Shown: piece after piece, positions 1-5,860 of the stretch
Layout: the number at the start of each line of letters is the position of its first letter
Position numbering within the stretch: the first letter of the stretch is position 1
Origin: Butyrivibrio sp.
Lineage (GTDB): Bacteria; Bacillota; Clostridia; Lachnospirales; Lachnospiraceae
NCBI GenBank assembly: GCA_024688095.1
Contig: JAILEJ010000471.1
Coordinates: 1-7,296, forward strand
Length of the DNA stretch: 7,296 nt
Reading direction: 5' to 3'
Notes under the pieces: model-generated
Seen by the model: only the letters and a program-made list of their open reading frames with translations
What the model was told of the DNA's origin: nothing
Databases searched by the model: none
Translations under genes and position numbers: made by a program

Positions 1-780
1 ATAGAGGATTTTGATGCACTTGATTATGTTGATATATTTGGAGAAGTAACAAGTTTTAATGGAATGCTTCAGATAAATGTTAAAAGGGCCCGTAAGTGTA
101 GCGAGGGTGAATACGAACCTGGCAATTACCTTCCTGTATCTTCTAAAGATATAGACGTTATGTATAAAGAATTACTTTCACTTATAAATAGTGTAAATAA
201 TAAATATCTCAAAAGATTATTGGAAATGTTTTTTGTAGAAGATGCTCAGTTTATTGAGAGATTTAAGAAATCTTCTGCAGCCAAGAGTGTTCACCATGGT
301 TTTGTGGGTGGCCTTTTGGAACACACACTTAGTGTAAGTAAAATGTGTGATTATTTTAGTACAACATATCCTGCAATAAACAGAGATCTTCTTATAACAG
401 CAGCTATTTGTCATGATATAGGTAAGACCAAAGAGCTGTCTCTTTTCCCTGTAAATGATTATACAGATGAAGGTCAGTTCCTTGGACATATTGTCATGGG
501 AGCAGAGATGGTTGGAAAAAAGGCCGATAATATAGAGGGCTTTCCTGTGCTTCTTAGACAGGAACTTCAGCACTGTATATTGGCACATCATGGAGAACTT
601 GAATATGGTTCACCAAAGAAACCGGCAATTATAGAGGCATTGGCGCTTAATCTAGCGGACAATGCAGATGCAAAAATAGAGACATTCACAGAGGTATTAA
701 AGGCTAAAACAGAACCTGGATGGGCAGGTTATAATCGCTTATTTGATTCCAACCTGTGTGATACAAAGGTTGAGGGATAA
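1..780 (+). CDS. yhaM: 3'-5' exoribonuclease YhaM family protein (5'-truncated by window edge)
   Basis: This is a cytoplasmic RNA-degrading exonuclease of the YhaM family, which pairs an N-terminal OB-fold nucleic-acid binding domain with a C-terminal metal-dependent HD domain and trims RNA from the 3' end. The reading frame is open from base 1, and the residues before the ATG at 64 (IEDFDALDYVDIFGEV) continue an OB-fold strand pattern, so that ATG is internal and the true start lies left of the window. The visible part is 259 residues; family members are usually about 310-320, so roughly 50-60 residues are missing. The HD domain shows VHHGFVGGLLEHT (about 289-327), the metal-binding CHDIGK (about 409-426), GHIVMGAEM (about 484-510), ILAHHGELEYGSP (about 577-615) and a final LADNADAK helix. 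The stop codon overlaps the mutS2 start by one base. The family call is firm; RNA specificity in this organism is inferred. Confidence 0.92.
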   Translation: MEDFDALDYVDIFGEVTSFNGMLQINVKRARKCSEGEYEPGNYLPVSSKDIDVMYKELLSLINSVNNKYLKRLLEMFFVEDAQFIERFKKSSAAKSVHHGFVGGLLEHTLSVSKMCDYFSTTYPAINRDLLITAAICHDIGKTKELSLFPVNDYTDEGQFLGHIVMGAEMVGKKADNIEGFPVLLRQELQHCILAHHGELEYGSPKKPAIIEALALNLADNADAKIETFTEVLKAKTEPGWAGYNRLFDSNLCDTKVEG

Positions 781-782
781 TG
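765..782 (+). promoter_or_regulatory. Overlapping stop/start (TAATG) with two possible Shine-Dalgarno sites for mutS2
   Basis: The yhaM stop TAA (778-780) shares its last A with the mutS2 ATG (780-782). AAAGG at 765-769 lies 10 bases from the start, and GAGGG at 772-776 lies only 3 bases from it, so neither spacing is ideal. The overlap supports termination-reinitiation as the route to MutS2 synthesis and fixes this ATG as the start. Coupling itself is inferred. Confidence 0.6.
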
Positions 783-3164
783 AATTCAAAAGTTTTACAC
801 GTACTTGAATACGACAAAATTATAAAGCAGCTCGAAGAACATGCTTCTTCAGAGCCTGGAAAAAGAATGTGCAGAGAACTTCTTCCAACAGATGATCTCT
901 CACAGATAAAGGCAGATCAGCAAAAGACAGCTGATGGAATAGCAAGGATTTTTAAAAGCGGATCAATATCTTTTGGCTCAAATAAAGATATTTCATCTAA
1001 TATAAAGTCGCTAAAAATAGGAAGTCATCTTGATGCATTTCAGCTTCTTAGAATAGCGGATCTTCTTGATAATGTTAACAGGGTAAAGGCCTATGGACGA
1101 GGAGACAGGGACGATGAAAAAAGAGACAGTCTCACAGATCTTTTTGAAGGACTTGAGCCACTTACTCCGGTAGCAAAAGAAATAAGAAGATGTATAGTAT
1201 CAGAAGATGAAATCAGTTCTGATGCCAGCCCAGCACTTAGATCAATAAGGCGTGGAATGAGACTTACCAATGACAGAATCCATGATCAGCTTGGTAAGAT
1301 GATAAATGGAAGCTTTAGGACTTATTTGCAGGATGCTGTAGTTACAATGCGTGATGACAGATATTGTATTCCTGTTAAAGCAGAGTACAAGGGACAGGTA
1401 AATGGTATTGTCCATGATAAGTCTTTTTCCGGATCCACTTTATTTATTGAGCCAGCAGCAATAGTTGAACTCAATAACAAATTAAAAGAGATGGTGATAC
1501 AGGAAAAAGCTGAAATAGAAGTAATACTCCAAAATCTAAGTGAGATGGTTTCTGAATATACAGAAGCTCTTGTTTATGACTGTCAGATAATGACAGAGCT
1601 GGATTTTGTTTTTGCAAAGGCTTCACTTGCACTTGATCAGAATGCATCAACTCCTGTTTTTAACACTGAACATAAAATAAATATCAGAAAGGGAAGACAT
1701 CCTCTTATTGATAAAAAGAAGGTTGTGCCTATTGATGTTTATGTGGGTGATGAGTTTGATATGCTTGTAATAACGGGTCCTAATACAGGTGGTAAGACAG
1801 TAACACTTAAGACAGTTGGACTTCTTACTTTGATGGGACAGGCTGGACTTGCAATTCCGGCAGGAGACAGATCTGAACTTTCTATTTTTAAAGAGATTTA
1901 TGCAGATATTGGTGATGAGCAGAGCATTGAACAGTCATTGTCAACTTTTTCATCACATATGACTAATACTGTAAATATATTAAATAATGCAACCGGTGAT
2001 GACCTGTGCCTTTTTGATGAACTTGGTGCAGGAACAGACCCGACAGAAGGAGCAGCGCTTGCTATCTCTATTCTTAACTATCTTCATTTGAGAGGTATAA
2101 GAACACTTGCAACAACGCATTACAGCGAGCTTAAGGTCTATGCGCTTACAACAAACGGTGTTAGTAATGCAAGCTGTGAATTTGATGTTGAGACGCTTCG
2201 TCCAACCTATAAACTTTTAATTGGAATTCCAGGTAAGAGTAATGCGTTTGCAATTTCTTCCAAGCTTGGACTTTCGGATGAAATCATAGATGCTGCCAAA
2301 GAACAGATAAGTCAGGATAATAAAAAATTTGAAGATCTTCTTGCAGACCTTGAGACCAGCCGCCAGGTTATTGAAAATGAAAGACTTGAAATACAGAGTC
2401 TTAAGGAAGAGACTGAAAAGCTTAGAAGCGAGCTTAAACAGAAGAAGGAAAAAATAGAAGACTCAAGAGAAAAGATTATAAGAGAGGCTAATGAAGAAGC
2501 AAGAGAGATTCTTCAGGAAGCCAAGAGCGTTGCAGATGAGACGATAAGGATATTCCATAAGGCAGGACCTGGTGCAAGTATTCAGGATCTTGAGAGAGCA
2601 AGAACTAATGTAAACAAAAAGATATCCGATAAGAATAATAAATTGTCTAATCAGAATAAGAAACAAAATCCAACACATCCGATATTAAAGGAATCTCAGC
2701 TTAAGCTTGGAGAATCTGTAAAGATAGTATCAATGGGACTAAAGGGAACTATAAGTTCAAAGCCTGACAAGGATGGCAATCTCTTTATTCAGTGTGGAAT
2801 CATGAGAACCAAGGCAAATATTAAGGATCTTGTAATCATAAAGGATGAGGATGACGGAAAGACAACAATGAAGAAATTTTATGGAAATCATAAAATGGAT
2901 CTTTCCAAGGCTTCTCACATTAAGACAGAGCTCAATCTTATCGGTAAAAACAGTACAGATGCAATTGCTGAGCTAGATAAATATCTTGATGATGCATATG
3001 TATCACATATGGGAACAGTCAGAATCGTACATGGAAAAGGTTCAGGTATCTTGCGACAGGCTGTGCATGATCATTTAAAGCATGTTCCTTATGTGAAGTC
3101 CTATAAGCTTGGAGAATTTGGTGAGGGTGATTCCGGTGTAACCATCGTAACATTCTCAAGATAA
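780..3164 (+). CDS. mutS2: MutS2 ATPase with C-terminal Smr domain
   Basis: MutS2 is a cytoplasmic MutS-like ABC ATPase that lacks the mismatch-recognition domain. Depending on species, family members suppress homologous recombination or act on collided ribosomes; the sequence does not show which applies here. The 794 residues are near the usual family length of about 780-790. Core and clamp regions occupy roughly residues 1-300. The ATPase has Walker A GPNTGGKT (333-340), the signature-like STFSSHM (388-394) and Walker B LFDELGAGTDP with D413 and E414. A long charged coiled coil runs from about 504 to 600, followed by an Asn/Lys-rich linker and a KOW-like beta region (about 641-687). The Smr domain (about 714-794) keeps HGKGSG (751-756), but the usual LDLRG motif reads LNLIG (718-722). 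The start ATG overlaps the yhaM stop as TAATG, which suggests translational coupling. The identification is very secure. Confidence 0.97.
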   Translation: MNSKVLHVLEYDKIIKQLEEHASSEPGKRMCRELLPTDDLSQIKADQQKTADGIARIFKSGSISFGSNKDISSNIKSLKIGSHLDAFQLLRIADLLDNVNRVKAYGRGDRDDEKRDSLTDLFEGLEPLTPVAKEIRRCIVSEDEISSDASPALRSIRRGMRLTNDRIHDQLGKMINGSFRTYLQDAVVTMRDDRYCIPVKAEYKGQVNGIVHDKSFSGSTLFIEPAAIVELNNKLKEMVIQEKAEIEVILQNLSEMVSEYTEALVYDCQIMTELDFVFAKASLALDQNASTPVFNTEHKINIRKGRHPLIDKKKVVPIDVYVGDEFDMLVITGPNTGGKTVTLKTVGLLTLMGQAGLAIPAGDRSELSIFKEIYADIGDEQSIEQSLSTFSSHMTNTVNILNNATGDDLCLFDELGAGTDPTEGAALAISILNYLHLRGIRTLATTHYSELKVYALTTNGVSNASCEFDVETLRPTYKLLIGIPGKSNAFAISSKLGLSDEIIDAAKEQISQDNKKFEDLLADLETSRQVIENERLEIQSLKEETEKLRSELKQKKEKIEDSREKIIREANEEAREILQEAKSVADETIRIFHKAGPGASIQDLERARTNVNKKISDKNNKLSNQNKKQNPTHPILKESQLKLGESVKIVSMGLKGTISSKPDKDGNLFIQCGIMRTKANIKDLVIIKDEDDGKTTMKKFYGNHKMDLSKASHIKTELNLIGKNSTDAIAELDKYLDDAYVSHMGTVRIVHGKGSGILRQAVHDHLKHVPYVKSYKLGEFGEGDSGVTIVTFSR

Positions 3165-3173
3165 CAGTTGAAA

Positions 3174-3196
3174 TCATAATTGTTGTAATATTATGA
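3174..3196. repeat. 7-bp AT-rich inverted repeat between mutS2 and the response regulator gene
   Basis: TCATAAT (3174-3180) is the exact reverse complement of ATTATGA (3190-3196), with a 9-base spacer. It fills most of the 45-base gap between mutS2 and the response regulator gene and touches the first bases of that gene's ribosome binding site. The stem has only one GC pair and no T-tract follows, so it is not an intrinsic terminator. It could be an operator half-site pair or simply chance in AT-rich DNA. The symmetry is visible in the sequence; any function is speculative. Confidence 0.45.
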
Positions 3197-3204
3197 AGGC
3201 GGGG
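3196..3204 (+). promoter_or_regulatory. Ribosome binding site of the response regulator gene
   Basis: AAGGCGG (3196-3202) differs from the consensus AAGGAGG at one base and lies 7 bases before the ATG at 3210. It is the best-formed Shine-Dalgarno sequence in the window and supports this start. It fits a gene that starts translation independently rather than by coupling to mutS2, whose stop is 45 bases upstream. Confidence 0.75.
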
Positions 3205-3209
3205 AAAAA

Positions 3210-3911
3210 ATGGTAAATAAACAGAAAATACTAATTGTGGATGATGATAATAATATAGCTGAGCTTATATCGTTATATCTTGTAAAAGAATGCTTTGAAA
3301 CAAAGATATGTAACGATGGAGAATCTGCTCTTGAAGCATTTAATTCTTTTGATCCAAATCTGGTGTTACTTGATTTGATGCTTCCTGGAATAGATGGTTA
3401 TCAGGTCTGCAGAGAAATAAGAACAAAATCACAGACACCTATAATTATGCTCTCAGCAAAGGGAGAAGTATTTGATAAGGTTCTTGGACTTGAAATGGGA
3501 GCGGATGATTACATGGAAAAGCCATTCGATTCCAAGGAGCTTGTTGCAAGAGTAAAGGCTGTACTCAGAAGATATAAGCCGGTAGTAGCAGAGCCACAGG
3601 TGTCAAATGATAAGGTTGTAAGATATACAGACCTTGAAATCAATATGACCAACTACTCTGTTAATTATGGTGGTAAAAGAGTAGATATGCCTCCAAAAGA
3701 ACTTGAGCTTTTATATTTTCTTGCATCATCTCCTAATCACGTTTTTACAAGGGAACAGCTTCTTGATCAGATATGGGGATATGAATATGTAGGTGATACA
3801 AGAACAGTTGACGTTCATATAAAGAGACTCAGAGAAAAAATAAAAGATCATGAGCAGTGGAGACTAGCCACGATCTGGGGAATTGGATATAAGTTTGAGG
3901 TAAAGGATTGA
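3210..3911 (+). CDS. OmpR/PhoB-family response regulator transcription factor
   Basis: This is a cytoplasmic DNA-binding response regulator that is phosphorylated by a partner histidine kinase, almost certainly the one encoded five bases downstream. Its 233 residues match the usual length of the family. The receiver domain (about 5-120) has the acidic pocket D11-D12, phospho-acceptor D55 in LLDLMLPGIDG, switch residue S82 and conserved K104 followed by P105. The C-terminal winged helix (about 138-230) has the typical REQLLDQIWG (181-190) and a recognition helix around DTRTVDVHIKRLRE (196-209). All phosphorylation residues are intact, so the protein should be functional. Its target genes cannot be read from the window; autoregulation through the small dyad just upstream is possible but unproven. 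It resembles regulators of the PhoB/VanR/WalR type, and no specific gene name is justified. Confidence 0.96.
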   Translation: MVNKQKILIVDDDNNIAELISLYLVKECFETKICNDGESALEAFNSFDPNLVLLDLMLPGIDGYQVCREIRTKSQTPIIMLSAKGEVFDKVLGLEMGADDYMEKPFDSKELVARVKAVLRRYKPVVAEPQVSNDKVVRYTDLEINMTNYSVNYGGKRVDMPPKELELLYFLASSPNHVFTREQLLDQIWGYEYVGDTRTVDVHIKRLREKIKDHEQWRLATIWGIGYKFEVKD

Positions 3912-3916
3912 ATTAA

Positions 3917-5356
3917 ATGAAGAGGACATTATATATAAAGTTTCTCTTTGCATATTTGTTATTTGGTTTATTTGGCTTCATAGCTGTTGCAACATTTGTA
4001 TCGAGTATGACTTTGGAACATGTAAGAAGGGATACAGCGGAGAGGCTATATGCAGAGGCAACTCAGATTGCAAATACATATGCAGCTGATCTGTACAATA
4101 GTGAGACATCACTTGAAGCTGTACAAAAGCAGCTGACAGCTCTATCCAAGTATATGGATGATTCAAGGATATGGATAGTTAACCCATCCGGTAGACTTGT
4201 ACTTGATACAACGCAGACGTTAAGTGTAGATACTGAAATAAAGATAGAGAACTTTGATCAGGCGGTCACAGCCGGAAGCTATTATGTAATCGGTGATTTT
4301 ATGGGCTTTTTTGATCAGGATTACTTAAGTGTTTTTGCTCCGATCACATCAAACTACAAAGTTCAGGCGTATGTTGTTATTCATTATCCGATGAATGATA
4401 TTAGGAGACAGGCAAATGAGCTATTAAATATTTCATATATAGTGCTCCTTGTTTTACTTCTTCTTTCACTGATAATACTTATATTCTTTACAGAACTTGT
4501 TTATATTCCGCTCAAAAAAATAACACTTGCAACAGAACAGTATGCAGCTGGAAATATGAGCTATGAATTTACTGTAGAAAGTGAAGATGAGATGGGATAT
4601 CTTGCGGCATCACTGTCATATATGGCAGGAGAAATAGCAAGACAGGAAAGTGATCAGAAAAAATTTATTGCAAATGTATCACATGATTTCAGGTCACCAC
4701 TGACATCAATAAGAGGATATCTTGTTGCAATGCAGGATGGAACCATTCCACCTGAGATGCATGAAAAATATCTGGGAATTGTACTTAATGAAACAGAGAG
4801 ACTTACAAAGCTGACAAATGGACTTCTTACATTAAACAATTTGAATACTAAAGGAATGCTTCTTGATAAGGCGGACTTTGATATAAATAATGTAATAAGA
4901 AATACTGCAGCTTCATTTGAAGTTCAGTGTATGTCAAAGAATCTTGCAATTGAGCTTGTTCTTACTGAAGATGAAATGCTTGTAAACGCTGATATGTCCA
5001 AGATTCAGCAGGTTCTTTATAACCTTATTGACAATGCGATTAAATTTAGTCACCATGATAGTGTCATAAAGGTTGAGACAACTGAAAAGAAAAAGAAGGT
5101 CTTTATTTCGGTTAAAGACAGTGGTATAGGAATTCCTAAAGATGATCAGAAGCTGATCTTTGACAGATTTTATAAATCTGATTCATCAAGAGGTAAAGAT
5201 AAAAAGGGAACAGGGCTTGGCCTTTCTATAGTAAAAGAAATAATTAAGGCCCATGGAGAAAATATAAATGTTATAAGTACAGTTGGCGTAGGTACAGAAT
5301 TTATTTTTTCACTTCCTAAGTCAAAGACTATGGACGACGGAGAGGACGTATTATAA
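3917..5356 (+). CDS. Membrane sensor histidine kinase, HAMP-HisKA-HATPase type
   Basis: This 479-residue inner-membrane sensor kinase is the likely partner of the response regulator just upstream. Transmembrane helix 1 spans about residues 7-29. An extracytoplasmic domain of about 140 residues follows, with a Cache/PDC-like strand pattern (RIWIVNPSGRLVLD at about 84-97). Helix 2 spans about 172-195, then a HAMP linker (about 196-245) containing IPLKKI and the ESEDEMG segment. The H-box is SHDFRSPLTSI with phospho-acceptor H256. The ATPase domain has the N-box NLIDNAIKF (369-377), the G1 box DSGIGIP (401-407), the F-box FDRFYK and the G2 box GTGLGLSI (431-438). All catalytic motifs are intact. 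A Shine-Dalgarno AAAGGA (3902-3907) lies 9 bases before the start. The ligand is unknown; the extracytoplasmic fold assignment is from pattern only. Confidence 0.95.
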   Translation: MKRTLYIKFLFAYLLFGLFGFIAVATFVSSMTLEHVRRDTAERLYAEATQIANTYAADLYNSETSLEAVQKQLTALSKYMDDSRIWIVNPSGRLVLDTTQTLSVDTEIKIENFDQAVTAGSYYVIGDFMGFFDQDYLSVFAPITSNYKVQAYVVIHYPMNDIRRQANELLNISYIVLLVLLLLSLIILIFFTELVYIPLKKITLATEQYAAGNMSYEFTVESEDEMGYLAASLSYMAGEIARQESDQKKFIANVSHDFRSPLTSIRGYLVAMQDGTIPPEMHEKYLGIVLNETERLTKLTNGLLTLNNLNTKGMLLDKADFDINNVIRNTAASFEVQCMSKNLAIELVLTEDEMLVNADMSKIQQVLYNLIDNAIKFSHHDSVIKVETTEKKKKVFISVKDSGIGIPKDDQKLIFDRFYKSDSSRGKDKKGTGLGLSIVKEIIKAHGENINVISTVGVGTEFIFSLPKSKTMDDGEDVL

Positions 5357-5358
5357 TA

Positions 5359-5859
5359 ATGCATATAGTTTTACATCAGCCGGAGATTCCGGCAAATACT
5401 GGAAATATTGGAAGAACCTGTGTGGCAACAGGAAGTAGTCTTCATCTTATAGAACCTCTTGGCTTCAGACTTGATGAGAAGCAGATAAAAAGAGCGGGGA
5501 TGGACTATTGGGACAGACTAGACCTTCATAGATACATAAATTTTGAAGACTTTAAAAAGCAAAATCCAAACGCAAAGGTATGGATGGCTACAACTAAAGC
5601 AAAAAAGTCCTATACTGAGGTAGAGTTTGGACAGGATGATTTCATCATGTTTGGTAAAGAAAGTGCAGGGATTCCAGAAGAGATACTTGTTGATAATGAG
5701 GATACATGTATAAGAATTCCTATGGGATTTGACATCAGATCTCTTAATTTATCAAATTCAGTAGCAATCGTTTTGTATGAAGCTTTAAGGCAGAATGGAT
5801 TTGCAGGACTTGAGAAAGAAGGCGAGCTTCACAGACTTCATTGGAACAGTGGGAGATAA
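5359..5859 (+). CDS. trmL: tRNA (cytidine/uridine-2'-O-)-methyltransferase TrmL (SPOUT family)
   Basis: TrmL is a cytoplasmic SPOUT-fold enzyme that uses S-adenosylmethionine to methylate the 2'-OH of the wobble nucleotide (position 34) in tRNA-Leu isoacceptors. At 166 residues the protein has the usual length of this single-domain, dimeric family. The N-terminal signature EIPANTGNIGRTC (9-21) is almost canonical, LKRAGLDYW-type sequence appears as IKRAGMDYW, and the knot-forming motifs FGKESAGIP (98-106) and IPM...RSLNLSNSVAIVLYEALRQ (from 120) are intact. The start at 5359 places the signature at the right distance from the N terminus. It follows the histidine kinase stop by two bases, with GGAG/GAGG (5339-5345) about 13 bases upstream, so coupled translation is likely. 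The family call is secure; the exact tRNA substrate is inferred from characterised relatives. Confidence 0.96.
   Translation: MHIVLHQPEIPANTGNIGRTCVATGSSLHLIEPLGFRLDEKQIKRAGMDYWDRLDLHRYINFEDFKKQNPNAKVWMATTKAKKSYTEVEFGQDDFIMFGKESAGIPEEILVDNEDTCIRIPMGFDIRSLNLSNSVAIVLYEALRQNGFAGLEKEGELHRLHWNSGR
5851..5855 (+). promoter_or_regulatory. Ribosome binding site of the rlmD-type gene, inside the end of trmL
   Basis: GGGAG at 5851-5855 lies 5 bases before the ATG at 5861, within the last codons of trmL. The trmL stop (5857-5859) is separated from this ATG by a single base. The site supports the chosen start of the downstream methyltransferase gene and suggests that the two genes are translated from one transcript. 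Confidence 0.65.
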
Positions 5860-5860
5860 A

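Noticed and set aside
217..591. A 124-codon open frame on the minus strand
   Set aside because: It is antisense to the conserved HD domain of the YhaM homologue and shows no domain or plausible coding character.
64..780. Taking the ATG at 64 as the start of the first gene
   Set aside because: The frame is open to base 1 and the upstream residues fit the OB-fold of YhaM; starting at 64 would cut that domain in half.
2600..2690. Asn/Lys-rich stretch in MutS2 as a sign of a frameshift or foreign insert
   Set aside because: It lies between the coiled coil and the KOW-like region, where MutS2 proteins normally have a variable, flexible linker, and the total length is normal for the family.
3168..3194. 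TTGAAA and TATTAT as a promoter for the response regulator gene
   Set aside because: The spacing is 15 bases, shorter than the usual 16-18, and the implied start would fall within or next to the Shine-Dalgarno sequence. It is too weak to list as a feature, though kept as part of the dyad finding.
3165..3209. An intrinsic terminator after mutS2
   Set aside because: The only hairpin has a 7-bp stem with a single GC pair and is followed by a purine-rich ribosome binding site, not a T-tract.
4676..4708. HDFRSP in place of the more familiar HELRTP in the kinase H-box
   Set aside because: An acidic residue still follows the histidine, and this variant is common among HisKA kinases of Firmicutes, so it is not a defect.
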